Below the pieces are notes generated by a model, which did not search any database, was not told the DNA's origin, and saw nothing but the letters and a program-made list of their open reading frames with translations. A stretch of DNA of 64,000 nucleotides from Candidatus Leptofilum proximum (GTDB lineage: Bacteria; Chloroflexota; Anaerolineae; Promineifilales; Promineifilaceae): assembly GCA_016710325.1 (NCBI GenBank), contig JADJXK010000002.1, positions 5,456,001 through 5,520,000 of the forward strand. Direction: 5' to 3'. Below, piece after piece: positions 16,580 through 24,980 of the stretch (position 1 is its first letter; every line of letters begins with the position of its first letter). Both the position numbers and the translations under genes were made by a program.

Positions 16580-17188
16580 TTGATAAAGGTGTTGCAAACG
16601 GCCGTTCGCCTTCTGGCACGTCTTGTCACCGGGGTAATTGCCCTGGTCATTTTGCTGGGGTGGTACACGGCCACCACCGTTTTCCTGTTTTCATTGCGGG
16701 ATGAGACGCGCCCGGCCGATGCGGCCATTGTGTTGGGAGCGGCGGTGTGGGGGGAACGGCCGTCGCCGGTCTTTCGTGAGCGGATCAATCATGCCGTGCA
16801 GCTTTACCACACCGGCGTGGTAGAGAAGCTCATCTTCACCGGCGGTGTGGGCAACCGCGACGAGCTGGCCGAAGGCGAGGTGGGGCGTAACTACGCCATC
16901 AGCCAGGGCGTGAACCCGGCCGATATTTTGTTTGAGGCGACCTCCACCTCCACTTACGAAAACTTGCGCAATGCCCAGCTTTTAGCGCAGCAAAACGGGC
17001 TGGAAACCTTCCTCATCGTCAGCACGCCCAACCACATGCGGCGGGCGCTGGCCGTGGCCGACGATCTGCACATGGAGGCGTACAGCTCGCCCACGCGCAC
17101 CATCCGCTGGATTAACGGCGTCACCCGCACCTTCTCCTTTGTGCGGGAAGTGGTGGCGTTTTCGGTCTATTTGTTAAATTTGGGGTAG
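16580..17188 (+). CDS. DUF218 family protein (SanA/YdcF/ElyC-like)
   Basis: A 202-residue membrane-anchored protein. One TM helix (about residues 12-34) is followed by a DUF218 domain: ADAAIVLGAAVWGERPSP, KLIFTGGVG, EATSTSTYENLRNAQ and LIVSTPNHMRRA are its four conserved blocks. The family includes envelope proteins such as SanA and ElyC, which affect cell-wall barrier functions. The start is uncertain, either TTG 16580, right after the upstream stop, or GTG 16589; neither has a good ribosome site, so translation may be coupled. A hairpin repeat follows the stop. Confidence 0.82.
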   Translation: MIKVLQTAVRLLARLVTGVIALVILLGWYTATTVFLFSLRDETRPADAAIVLGAAVWGERPSPVFRERINHAVQLYHTGVVEKLIFTGGVGNRDELAEGEVGRNYAISQGVNPADILFEATSTSTYENLRNAQLLAQQNGLETFLIVSTPNHMRRALAVADDLHMEAYSSPTRTIRWINGVTRTFSFVREVVAFSVYLLNLG

Positions 17189-17189
17189 C

Positions 17190-17244
17190 GGCTGGTGGCT
17201 AGTGGTTCGTGGTTCGTCAATTAACCAGCTACTAGCCACCAGCC
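17190..17244. repeat. GGCTGGTGGCTAGT hairpin
   Basis: Perfect 14-bp arms (17190-17203 and 17231-17244) with inner GTGGTTCGTGGTTCGT near-tandem units. It lies just after the DUF218 gene and just before the next gene's ribosome site. Confidence 0.8.
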
Positions 17245-17259
17245 CCGAAAGGAATGATT

Positions 17260-18417
17260 ATGACCCTCGATTGGGATGCTCTCTTAAACGATTGTGTTGA
17301 TTTTACGCAGCGGCTGATCCAGACGCCGAGCATGACGTATGAAGAAGCGCCGCTGGCGGAGCTGGTGGCCGCCGAGCTGCAGAAGCTGAATTTTGACCAG
17401 GTATGGATTGATGAGGTGGGGAATGTAAACGGCCGTATCCGCGGCACAGACCCCTCACTTGGCGCACTGGTGCTCAACACCCATCTGGACCACGTCGATC
17501 CGGGTGAACGCAGCCTGTGGTCGGTGCCGCCCTACAGCGGCACGATTGTGGACGACCGCATCGTGGGGCGCGGTGCCTGCGACATTAAGGGGCCGCTGGC
17601 GGTGCAGGTGTACAGCATGGCGGCGCTGCTGCGGGCGGGCATCCGGCCGCGCCGCGACGTGGTGTTTAGCGGCGTTGTAGAGGAGGAAGTTGGGGGCGGT
17701 GGCGCGATTCATTGGGTAGAGAACCTGGATTATCCCGTCGATCTGGTGGTGTTGGGCGAGCCATCGGACAACAACATCGCCCTGGGGCACCGGGGGATTG
17801 CCCAGATGTGGGTGCAGTTTAACGGCCGTTCCGTCCATGCCAGCGTGCCGGAAAAGGGCATCAATCCCAATTTTGCCCTGGCCCAGTTCCTGGTGGATTT
17901 GACGACTGCCAAAAGTGAACTCTCCGCGCATGAGCTGCTTGGCCCAACATCGGTCACGCCCACGATCGTTGAGGTGGATACCAAAAGCGCCAACGTGACC
18001 CCGGCCTGGACGCGTGTTTGCCTGGATTTCCGCACCGCCAGCGAGAGCCACCGCAGCCTGCGCGCCTTTGTGCGGCGTGTGGCGGGCGACCAGCCCCTCA
18101 TTCTGGAGGACGCCATTTGCAGCACGCCCACGCCTTTCCCTGACGACGACAAGATGATCTTCGGCTTCTACACCCCGCCCACCGACGACAAAGTACAGCG
18201 TGCCCAGGCGCTCATCGGTGCGGGCATGGGGCGTGAGGCCGAGTTGAGCCGGTATGAGTTTGCCACGGACGGCCGTCACTTTGTGCCGTACAACCTCACC
18301 ATCATCGGCTACGGCCCCAGCGAAGAAAGCCAGGCGCACGTAGTGGACGAGTACATTGCCATCCCCAAGATGATGGAAAGCCTGCGGGGGCATGTGGAGC
18401 TAATCAAAAATTACTAA
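17260..18417 (+). CDS. M20 family peptidase/deacylase (YgeY/DapE-like)
   Basis: A 385-residue di-zinc hydrolase. H75 and D77 in NTHLDHVDP, D108 in GRGACDIKGPLA and the E141-E143 run in VVEEEVGGGG are the metal and catalytic residues. RSVHASVPEKG is the lid-domain His motif and the late DGRHFVPYN...GYGPSEESQAH (quoted in part) closes the site. This pattern fits the YgeY/DapE/ArgE branch. I start at ATG 17260, 6 nt after AAAGGA, rather than at ATG 17254, which touches that site. It is the second M20 enzyme within 3 kb and only distantly similar to the first. Confidence 0.87.
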   Translation: MTLDWDALLNDCVDFTQRLIQTPSMTYEEAPLAELVAAELQKLNFDQVWIDEVGNVNGRIRGTDPSLGALVLNTHLDHVDPGERSLWSVPPYSGTIVDDRIVGRGACDIKGPLAVQVYSMAALLRAGIRPRRDVVFSGVVEEEVGGGGAIHWVENLDYPVDLVVLGEPSDNNIALGHRGIAQMWVQFNGRSVHASVPEKGINPNFALAQFLVDLTTAKSELSAHELLGPTSVTPTIVEVDTKSANVTPAWTRVCLDFRTASESHRSLRAFVRRVAGDQPLILEDAICSTPTPFPDDDKMIFGFYTPPTDDKVQRAQALIGAGMGREAELSRYEFATDGRHFVPYNLTIIGYGPSEESQAHVVDEYIAIPKMMESLRGHVELIKNY

Positions 18418-18444
18418 TGGCTCTACTGAAAAAGAGTCATTTCT

Positions 18445-18518
18445 CCGCAGAGACGCAGAGAACGCAGAGTTTTTTCTCTGGAAATATCTAAAACTCTGCG
18501 CCCTTCGCGTCTTTGCGG
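18445..18518. repeat. CGCAGAGACGCAGAG hairpin
   Basis: Arms of near-tandem CGCAGAGA/ACGCAGAG units (from 18445) pair imperfectly with AAAACTCTGCG...GTCTTTGCGG (18490-18518). A T-run follows, so it may terminate the M20 peptidase transcript. Confidence 0.7.
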
Positions 18519-18562
18519 TTGTTTTTTTGTAAACTCACTAATTGATTTTGCAGGAGGGCAAA

Positions 18563-19006
18563 ATGAATTGGCAAGAACGATTTCTTCCCACGAACAAAGC
18601 TGAGGCTGGACTGCTAAAGATTATTGGCGTTATGGCCTTGCTCTTTTTCGTGGATTTAGTTGGTATTCAAGTAAATTATGGACTGCTTATCCTCGGCTAT
18701 GGCTTTCTGTTTTATGTGGTCAAATTTGGAAATGAAGCATTGGCAAATTACGAAATCAAATCGTGGGTGGCCTATGCCACTGCGGCAATGGTCATTTTTC
18801 CGTTTATTTGGCTCTGGGTAATTTGCGCACTGATCAGCGCATGGATCGCTAACTTACTTGTAGATAAAAGTGTAGATTGGCTTGCCTTTGGATTATTTGC
18901 GATTTTAGTTTATTTGACTTCTTCTCCGCTTAAACATTCTCTAGATATAGTTTATGCACGCTGGTTTGGTAAGTACCGTAAAGAGGCATTTCTCAATGAC
19001 GACTAA
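18563..19006 (+). CDS. Small membrane protein of unknown function
   Basis: A 147-residue protein with four hydrophobic segments (about residues 20-36, 39-55, 68-96 and 104-124) and charged ends. I do not recognise the family. The ATG at 18563 follows a perfect AGGAGG by 5 nt; an upstream in-frame start would read through that site. It is AT-richer than its neighbours and has no ACGGCCGT copy. The next gene overlaps its end by 11 nt, so the two are translationally linked. Confidence 0.6.
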   Translation: MNWQERFLPTNKAEAGLLKIIGVMALLFFVDLVGIQVNYGLLILGYGFLFYVVKFGNEALANYEIKSWVAYATAAMVIFPFIWLWVICALISAWIANLLVDKSVDWLAFGLFAILVYLTSSPLKHSLDIVYARWFGKYRKEAFLNDD

Positions 19007-19514
19007 TTGGAAATACTTGCGATACACGGTTTTGGTTTATTTTCTAATATTACTTTTTTCTGGCTGCAACAGCGGCGAAAATGTGAATGAGCAAGTCAGT
19101 CTACCCGAAGTTGCCTGCCAACCAGCGGATGTAAGCGCCAATCCACCTTTCACCATTGCCGCAACACGTACGGCCGTTCCTCCCCAAACCCCCCTCGCTG
19201 ACCAGATCGAAACTTATTATGGCGTCTCGCTCATCGAAAACAGACTCACCAACACTTCCGCCTTTTGTGACCTGTATGAGATGGCAGACGAAACGGCCGC
19301 TGCCGACATGCTGCACCAGGTTTGTGAGGTGTCAGAAATGACCGAGGCCGAACCGCCCGCGGTGGGCGAAGAAGCCTGCGCCCTGGAAAGCACCGGTTTC
19401 CGACAGGTGAACTTCCGCCAGGGGCGGGTGGTGGTCTCCATTTGGGCCGATTTAGATGGGTTTGGCGTGGATGAGTGGGCGGCGGCGGTAAACGGCCGTC
19501 TCACCCAAAAGTAA
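18996..19514 (+). CDS. Putative lipoprotein
   Basis: A 172-residue exported protein. A basic start and a hydrophobic helix lead to the lipobox LLFSGC with the lipid-carrying C24. The mature part is Pro/Thr-rich at first and has three or more cysteines (ACQPAD, FCDLYEM, QVCEV, EACALE) that could form disulfides. I do not recognise a domain. The ATG at 18996 lies inside the end of the preceding membrane-protein gene (11-nt overlap). A hairpin shared with the convergent gene follows. Confidence 0.6.
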   Translation: MTTNWKYLRYTVLVYFLILLFSGCNSGENVNEQVSLPEVACQPADVSANPPFTIAATRTAVPPQTPLADQIETYYGVSLIENRLTNTSAFCDLYEMADETAAADMLHQVCEVSEMTEAEPPAVGEEACALESTGFRQVNFRQGRVVVSIWADLDGFGVDEWAAAVNGRLTQK

Positions 19515-19550
19515 AAAGGGCAGCTGAATCGCTGTCCAACTGCCCCTTCT
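19513..19550. terminator. Bidirectional terminator-like hairpin
   Basis: AAGGGCAG pairs with CTGCCCCTT between convergent genes. The stem is followed by a T-run mainly on the minus strand. Confidence 0.45.
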
Positions 19551-19552
19551 GT

Positions 19553-19933
19553 TTACTGCCAGTGCATCGGATAAACCGGATACAACGGTTGGCACCGCTG
19601 TGCTTTGCGCGCCTCTTTTGCCTTGCGCCGGATATGCCCAGATCCGCCTTGCCGGTTGCGGTAGACGGTGATAATGGTGTCCGTGTTTTTGCTGACGAGG
19701 ATAATGGTACCTTCAAGACGGCCGTATCTCTTTCGCAGTTCCGGAGGAATGTCCCGGCTTCCCAGAAAAACGTGGATGACGCCCGCCTTTCTCGTGCGTT
19801 GGCCATTTTGCAGCACAAAGTGGATGTCCTCCCAGTTCAAATTCCGCTGGGCCATGCGCAGCCGCACATGCGCAGATAAGGTAAAAAAGTCCGAAGGTGG
19901 CACCAAAAATGGGGTAGTTCGTCGATGATTCAC
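19553..19933 (-). CDS. DUF4258 domain protein
   Basis: A 126-residue protein whose first 90 residues fit DUF4258: SAHVRLRMAQRNLNWEDIHFVLQNG, quoted in part, and a C-terminal TIITVYRN strand. DUF4258 folds like small RNase toxins of the RelE type, but activity is unproven. It starts at GTG 19931-19933 with GGAG 7 nt upstream. The C-terminus is basic (RRKAKEARKAQR). No antitoxin gene is next to it; upstream there is only about 220 bp before the insertion sequence. It could be a solitary toxin-like gene or a domesticated one. Confidence 0.65.
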   Translation of the reverse strand: MNHRRTTPFLVPPSDFFTLSAHVRLRMAQRNLNWEDIHFVLQNGQRTRKAGVIHVFLGSRDIPPELRKRYGRLEGTIILVSKNTDTIITVYRNRQGGSGHIRRKAKEARKAQRCQPLYPVYPMHWQ

Positions 19934-20141
19934 GATGAGTCTCCTTATCTTCTTTGTACAACAAAGGAGTTGGCGAGAGTCATCAAGCGATACAGGTGTC
20001 TGCTGTGTTGGCTGTTATGTTGCTGAGACAGGGCACTCCTTTGCCTGCACTGTCGCTGATTTATGATTGTCAGAAGAAATCAGTAAATGCGAATTCAATA
20101 CTTTAATATTGAAGTAAAATGGCACTCAGCACAATAACTTT

Positions 20142-20150
20142 TTGGTATTA
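20142..20150 (+). repeat. 9-bp target-site duplication, left
   Basis: TTGGTATTA directly left of the insertion sequence, repeated exactly on the right at 21143-21151. Confidence 0.85.
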
Positions 20151-21142
20151 CCTAATGTGCAACTTTTCATGAATTGAACCATTGGAGAAAACCAGTGAAA
20201 ATAAGATGACCAAATCACATTTTCAACTGGAGTCTCCAATGGAACGCGATAATTTTATCATCATGGTCTTCTGTTTAGTTAGCGAAATGTATCATCTTCT
20301 TTGTCCGCAACCAGTGCGTCGGCGCGGCTTTGCCCCAGCCTTGAGCGATGAAGAGGTCATCACTATCGATATTTGCGGCGAATATTTTGGCTATTTTCGC
20401 GATGAAGACCTGTTTGACTATTTTTACACCCACTACCATCACTTTTTTCCAGCCTTGGCAGAGCGAACCAGTTATGCACGGCAATCGGCCAACCTGACAG
20501 GGGTCAAGATGCGAATTCAGCAGCATTTGACACAAATAAGTGGTCAGGCTGAGGATGAATACCAAATCATTGACACGCTCCCTCTGCCGGTTTGCACCTA
20601 TACCCGCGCTCGGCGTGACCGCTGTTTTAAACCGGAGGCTGATTATGGGTTCTGCGCCGCTAAACAACTCAACTACTATGGCTTCAAACTTGGTCTGCGT
20701 ATCTCCCGCTGTGGCATGATCATCCATTTCCCGCTCTTGCCGGCTCGACCTCACGACAGCCAACTGCTGGACGACCTTATTGCCGGTTATGAAGGCATCA
20801 TTATCGGTGACAAAGCGTTTATTGATGGCTGGCGTCAAGAGCAATTAGCCGTAAAACGGCACATCGCCTTGGTCACTGGGTCACGCAAGAATATGAGCAA
20901 ACAGTTGCCAGAGGCGTTGCGTCACATCAGTAAAAGATGGCGCAAGAAAGTGGAAACAGTTGGTTCGCATCTGACAGAACGCTTTCAGATTGCCAAAATC
21001 AGAACCCGTGATGTTTGGCATTATCAACATCGTTTAATTCGTAAGGTACTGGCACACACGGTTTGTGTGTTTATTAACTTGCAACTTGGCCGACCACCGC
21101 TTGATTTTGATGACCTCGTCGTCGCTAAAGTTGCACATTAGG
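20151..21142 (+). mobile_element. IS982-family insertion sequence, intact
   Basis: A 992-bp element with perfect 16-bp terminal inverted repeats (CCTAATGTGCAACTTT at 20151-20166 and its complement at 21127-21142) and an exact 9-bp target duplication on both sides. It contains one transposase gene whose stop codon lies in the right repeat. It contains no ACGGCCGT palindrome, in line with a recent foreign origin. It does not obviously interrupt a gene. Confidence 0.93.
20239..21141 (+). CDS. IS982-family transposase
   Basis: A 300-residue DDE transposase. Likely catalytic residues are D112 in QIIDTLPLPVC, D191 in IIIGDKAFID and E239 in KVETVGSHL. The TLPLPVC and GFCAAKQLNYYGFKL segments are typical of IS982. 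I choose the ATG at 20239, 6 nt after GGAG; ATG 20206 and TTG 20182 are in frame upstream. The gene is full length, with no frameshift, and fills the element from repeat to repeat, so it may be active. Confidence 0.92.
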   Translation: MERDNFIIMVFCLVSEMYHLLCPQPVRRRGFAPALSDEEVITIDICGEYFGYFRDEDLFDYFYTHYHHFFPALAERTSYARQSANLTGVKMRIQQHLTQISGQAEDEYQIIDTLPLPVCTYTRARRDRCFKPEADYGFCAAKQLNYYGFKLGLRISRCGMIIHFPLLPARPHDSQLLDDLIAGYEGIIIGDKAFIDGWRQEQLAVKRHIALVTGSRKNMSKQLPEALRHISKRWRKKVETVGSHLTERFQIAKIRTRDVWHYQHRLIRKVLAHTVCVFINLQLGRPPLDFDDLVVAKVAH

Positions 21143-21151
21143 TTGGTATTA
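21143..21151 (+). repeat. 9-bp target-site duplication, right
   Basis: TTGGTATTA, an exact copy of the left flank at 20142-20150. Confidence 0.85.
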
Positions 21152-21253
21152 TCTTGCTGCCAAAACAGAACCTTTGGCAGATTTGCTCGATCGGTAAGTA
21201 ATCCTTATGGATTATTCCCGCTATGAACGAGTAACGGCCGTTCACCATCCCAG

Positions 21254-21287
21254 AAAAACACAGCCACCTACCCAACGGTAGATGGCT
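21254..21287 (-). terminator. Terminator of the ferrous-iron operon
   Basis: On the minus strand AGCCATCTACC pairs with GGTAGGTGGCT around a 4-nt loop, followed after 3 nt by TTTTT. It lies 38 nt after the stop of the FeoB membrane subunit gene. Confidence 0.65.
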
Positions 21288-21324
21288 CTGTCTTCAGTTC
21301 AGTTTTCGGCACAAAACCGCGGCA

Positions 21325-22758
21325 TTAGCCAGCCAACAAGTGCCAGATTTGGGCCACAAAAAAGGTCACGATAAAACCCATCGCCAGGGGCAGCAGGGCG
21401 GCAACGGCCGTCCACTTTTTGCTGCCCGTTTCTTTGTAGATGGTGTAAATCGTGGTGCTGCAGGGATTGTGCAGCAGCGAGAAGAGCATGAGGTTGACGG
21501 CCGTTAACAAAGTCCAGCCCCCCGCACCAAACAAGGCCATCGTGTCCGCCTGCGAATCCAGCTCAAACATCACGCCAGCCCCGGCGCCACCGCTGGCCCC
21601 GGTGACCAGCACCGTCAGCATCAGCACGGTGGGAATCACAATTTCGTTGGCCGGGATGGCCACGATGTAGGCCACCAGGATGACGCCGTTCAGGCCAAGC
21701 AGCAGGCCAGCCGGATTCAAAATGTTGACCAGGTGCTCGGCAATGCTCACGCCGCCGATGGTAATGTTGGCGCTCAGCCAGATGACGGCCCCGGCGGGCA
21801 GGGCAAACGTCACGGCGCGCCACAGCACAATCAGCGTGCGGTCAATGACCGAAGTGTAAATCGTTTGCCAGACGCGCGGCGGGCGGTACGGTGGCAGTTC
21901 CAGGCTGAAGGTGGACACTTCCCCCTTGAGCATCGTGCGGGACAGCCCCCAGGAAACTGCAAAGCTGATGAACACGCCCAGCAGGGCAATGCCCACTACA
22001 GACAGCGCCGAAATGATGCCGCCCAGGTACGCGGGCACCAGCCCACCCAGAAAGAGGGAGGCGATGAGGATTTGCGTGGGCCAACGGCCGTTGCACAGGG
22101 CAAAGTTGTTGGTAATGATGGCAATGATCCGCTCCCGCGGGCTGTCGATAATTCGCGTAGCCACAACACCCGCGGCGTTGCAGCCAAAACCCATCATCAT
22201 GCTCAGCGCCTGCTTGCCGTGCGCCCCGGACCTGCGGAAGATGTTGTCCAGGTTAAACGCCACCCGCGGCAGGTAGCCAAAATCTTCCAGCAGGGTAAAC
22301 AGCGGGAAAAAGATAGCCATCGGCGGCAGCATCACGCTGACCACCCAGGCGGTAGCCAGGTACATGCCGTCGATCAGGAAGCCGCTCAGCCACCAGGGCA
22401 GGCGCAAGAACTCGGCGCCCTGGTGCAGCAGCGGCACAGTCTTGTCGATGAGCAGCGTGGCTAACAGCGCAGAGGGCACGTTGGCGCCGCTGATCGTCAG
22501 CCAGAAGACGGCGGTGAACAGCAGCAGCATCATGGGGAAGCCCCAAACGCGGCTGGTCACGATCCGGTCGATGGTGCGATCCAGGTCGAAGCGGGGCTTC
22601 TCATCGGGGCGGGTCACGGCCCGGTCGGCCAGGTGGGCCGCTTCGGTGTAAATGCCTTCCATGAGCTGCTCGTGGAATTCCGGGCCGATTTCCCAGCGCA
22701 GGGATTCGGCCGTTTTCAAAATATCATTCGGACTTACGGAAGGAGTCATTGTTGTCAT
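21325..22758 (-). CDS. feoB: Ferrous iron transporter FeoB, membrane part
   Basis: A 477-residue polytopic protein equal to the C-terminal transmembrane part of FeoB, which moves Fe2+ across the inner membrane. A helical stretch (residues 8-50) corresponds to the end of the GDI region. The Gate segments follow: SGFLIDGMY, the EDFGYLPRVAF loop, MMGFGCNAAGVVATR with its conserved Cys, and a late LHNPCSTTIYTIYKE with a second conserved Cys. It carries no GTPase. Its ATG overlaps the stop of the preceding G-protein gene in an ATGA, so FeoB is made as two coupled polypeptides. It is the last gene before a terminator. Confidence 0.92.
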   Translation of the reverse strand: MTTMTPSVSPNDILKTAESLRWEIGPEFHEQLMEGIYTEAAHLADRAVTRPDEKPRFDLDRTIDRIVTSRVWGFPMMLLLFTAVFWLTISGANVPSALLATLLIDKTVPLLHQGAEFLRLPWWLSGFLIDGMYLATAWVVSVMLPPMAIFFPLFTLLEDFGYLPRVAFNLDNIFRRSGAHGKQALSMMMGFGCNAAGVVATRIIDSPRERIIAIITNNFALCNGRWPTQILIASLFLGGLVPAYLGGIISALSVVGIALLGVFISFAVSWGLSRTMLKGEVSTFSLELPPYRPPRVWQTIYTSVIDRTLIVLWRAVTFALPAGAVIWLSANITIGGVSIAEHLVNILNPAGLLLGLNGVILVAYIVAIPANEIVIPTVLMLTVLVTGASGGAGAGVMFELDSQADTMALFGAGGWTLLTAVNLMLFSLLHNPCSTTIYTIYKETGSKKWTAVAALLPLAMGFIVTFFVAQIWHLLAG

Positions 22759-23618
22759 GAGACCACCTCCAGCGGAATGGCGTGATGGGTTGCGGCCAGT
22801 TGTGGTTGGTACGCCACAACTTCCGGTCGGGTCAGATCGCCCAGCTCACCCTGGCGTACGGCCTGCATCAACCGCTCGTCGCCGTCGAGCAGCCGCAGGG
22901 CCACCCAGCGGGCGTTAGGCAGGCCGGGGAAAGCCGCTTCGATTTGTGGCACCAGTCTGGCCAGCGCCTGCTTAATGGCCGGGGACTCAGTTTTAACGCG
23001 GTACGGTTTGCAGACAGTTTGCCCGGTGGCCACATCGTGAATGGCGGCCAGCAGTTCCGGCAAGCCTTCGCCCTGGCGTGCGGCCGTTGGCACCACTGGT
23101 ACGCCCAGATCCCGCGCCAGCCGCCGCTCGTCTACAATGAGCTTGTGGCGGCGGGCCTCATCGACAAGATTCAGGCAGACCACGGCGCGATCCGTAATTT
23201 CCAGCACCTGCAGCACCAGGTTCAGGTTGCGCTCCAGCCGCGTGGCGTCTACCACAATCACGGTCACGTCTGGCTGGCCGAACAGGATAAAGTCACGGGC
23301 GACTTCCTCGTCCAGGCTGGTGGAGAGCAGGGAGTAGGTGCCGGGCAGATCGACCATCTTGTAGCGTTTGTCGCCGTAGCTGAAGCCGCCCTCGGCGCGG
23401 GTGACGGTTTTGCCCGGCCAGTTGCCGGTGTGCTGTCGCAGCCCGGTGAGGGCGTTGAAGACGGTGCTCTTGCCGGTGTTGGGATTGCCCGCCAGGGCAA
23501 TGACAAAGTCTGAATTTTCCATATTCACGCCCAGCTTGCGCAGGTTGCCCGCATGGTGCATCGGGCAGCCTTCACAGCCGGAGGCGGTGGATTGGGATGT
23601 GGTTTGTTTGGTGTCCAT
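22755..23618 (-). CDS. feoB: FeoB GTPase (G-protein) part
   Basis: A 287-residue soluble GTPase equal to the N-terminal half of FeoB. P-loop G44-N-P-N-T-G-K-S51, the switch region TGNWPGKTVTRAEG, G3 motif D90-L-P-G93 and G4 N150-L-V-D153 are visible. A CEGC pair at C15/C18 and adjacent HH before the G domain may bind metal. I start at ATG 23618 (MDTKQ); an upstream start at 23639 is less likely. It overlaps the membrane-part gene by the ATGA motif. With the DtxR/FeoA gene upstream it forms an iron-uptake locus. The break falls in the GDI region rather than inside a catalytic motif. Confidence 0.92.
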   Translation of the reverse strand: MDTKQTTSQSTASGCEGCPMHHAGNLRKLGVNMENSDFVIALAGNPNTGKSTVFNALTGLRQHTGNWPGKTVTRAEGGFSYGDKRYKMVDLPGTYSLLSTSLDEEVARDFILFGQPDVTVIVVDATRLERNLNLVLQVLEITDRAVVCLNLVDEARRHKLIVDERRLARDLGVPVVPTAARQGEGLPELLAAIHDVATGQTVCKPYRVKTESPAIKQALARLVPQIEAAFPGLPNARWVALRLLDGDERLMQAVRQGELGDLTRPEVVAYQPQLAATHHAIPLEVVS

Positions 23619-23633
23619 AAATTTATTTCCGGC

Positions 23634-23885
23634 TGTCATGCTGAACGGAGTCTTCGGAGTGAAGCATCCCTAGTGCAGTTGCCCGGAAGTCCTTCATAGG
23701 TATTTATGTTAAGGCAACTGCTTAAGTGTTTTGCTCCTGTGCCACAATAATCTGGTAAGGATTTATGGAGCAAAACACTAGGGCCATCCGTTGGCCTGAA
23801 TTTTGGTCAACGGCAGGTTCAAGGGATGCTTCGGGGGATGCTTCGGCAGCCTCAGCACAGGCTCTCAGCATGACAAGTTCAAAGG
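23634..23885. repeat. Composite palindromic repeat between feoB and dtxR-feoA gene
   Basis: A nested inverted structure. Perfect 13-bp arms AGTGTTTTGCTCC (23725-23737) and complement (23767-23779) lie inside larger, partly inverted copies of the GGATGCTTCG/CAGCATGACA dispersed repeat at both ends. The whole 316-bp gap holds no gene that I can support. Confidence 0.65.
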
Positions 23886-23934
23886 TAATTTGATTGACCA
23901 TGTTGACAAAAATCATCTCAAATATCCGGTTTGG

Positions 23935-24969
23935 TTAAGTTGTTTTGACATAAATGTGATTGGCCTGGTTCGAGCGCAGGGCAATGATGGCATCGCGGAT
24001 GCGGTAGGCGGTGGGTTCGCCGCTGGGGCTGCGCATTTCGGCGGTGACGGCCGTTCCCGGCAAAATCCCCAAATCCATAAAGCGGCGTCGTTCGGCCCCA
24101 CGGCAGTTGGGTGAGATGCGAATGACTTCGGCCGTTTCACCTAAAGGCAGTTCAGAGAGGCGCGTGCCGTGTTCCGGTTGGGGAACGGCCGTTTCCACCG
24201 CATCGTCACTCTGCACCAGCAGCACCGAAATGTTGCTGGCTACCAGCGGCGCCAGCAGGTGCTCATCGCCGTTGCTCCAGAAGCGGATGCGAGTGGGGGA
24301 CGATTCAATCAGGCGCACCACCTGGCCCGGATGCAGTCCTTCGGCCACCAGCTGGGCATACACCGCTTCCGGCTCATCCTCCAGGTGCACGATGCGCCCG
24401 GTGCTGTTGAGCGGCAGCTCGTTTAGCGGCGTACCGCCGTGCCTCACGTAGCTGCCCTCGGCGGTAGGAATGGGATCGCCATGTGGATCGTGGGTAGGAT
24501 GGCCCAGGCGAGCAGCCAGGGCATTAGCCGCTTCCGGCGTTAGCTGATGTTCTTGCCATTCGGCCAGGCTGTGCCATTCAGCCTCAGCAAAGCCGGTTTG
24601 CTCGGCCAGGTAGTGCTCCCACAGCCGGTGGGCGCGAATGATGTGCAGCGCCGACTCCAGGCCAGTAGGCGTCAGCGTCGGGCTGCCGCCACCGATTTGC
24701 ACCAGGTGGCTGGCCTGCAAATCGGCCAGCAGTTCGGTGGCCGCGTGGGTGTTGATTTGCAGCGCCCCGGCGATGCTTTCCACGGTAGGGCGACGGCCGT
24801 TTTGCTGGCACTTGTAGATATGTTTCAGGGCATCCTCGCGTCGGGCGCGGTCGGTCATGTGCCGGGCCTGCTGCCAGCGTGCCCACAGTCCTGACTGCGG
24901 CCAGAGGAGAACGGCCGTTACTGCTAAAACGGCCGTGCCTATCAGGAGTAAAATTGCTGGATTGTTCAT
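23935..24969 (-). CDS. Membrane-anchored DtxR-type regulator with two FeoA domains
   Basis: A 344-residue fusion. One TM helix (about residues 4-24) precedes a DtxR/MntR-type winged helix and metal-binding dimer region (about 38-150; the DALKHIYKCQQNG opening and LLADLQASHLVQIGGG). Two FeoA/SH3-like domains follow (about 178-248 and 262-341), each opening with an LxELPLxxTxxV pattern and an LGILPG/EGLHPG turn. The second ends in RIRDAIIALR. ATG 24969 is preceded by AGGTG. It is the first gene of the feo locus. It may sense Fe2+ and both regulate transcription and contact FeoB, a role not provable from sequence. A TM anchor on a DNA-binding regulator is unusual. Confidence 0.82.
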   Translation of the reverse strand: MNNPAILLLIGTAVLAVTAVLLWPQSGLWARWQQARHMTDRARREDALKHIYKCQQNGRRPTVESIAGALQINTHAATELLADLQASHLVQIGGGSPTLTPTGLESALHIIRAHRLWEHYLAEQTGFAEAEWHSLAEWQEHQLTPEAANALAARLGHPTHDPHGDPIPTAEGSYVRHGGTPLNELPLNSTGRIVHLEDEPEAVYAQLVAEGLHPGQVVRLIESSPTRIRFWSNGDEHLLAPLVASNISVLLVQSDDAVETAVPQPEHGTRLSELPLGETAEVIRISPNCRGAERRRFMDLGILPGTAVTAEMRSPSGEPTAYRIRDAIIALRSNQANHIYVKTT

Positions 24970-24980
24970 TTTGCACACCT

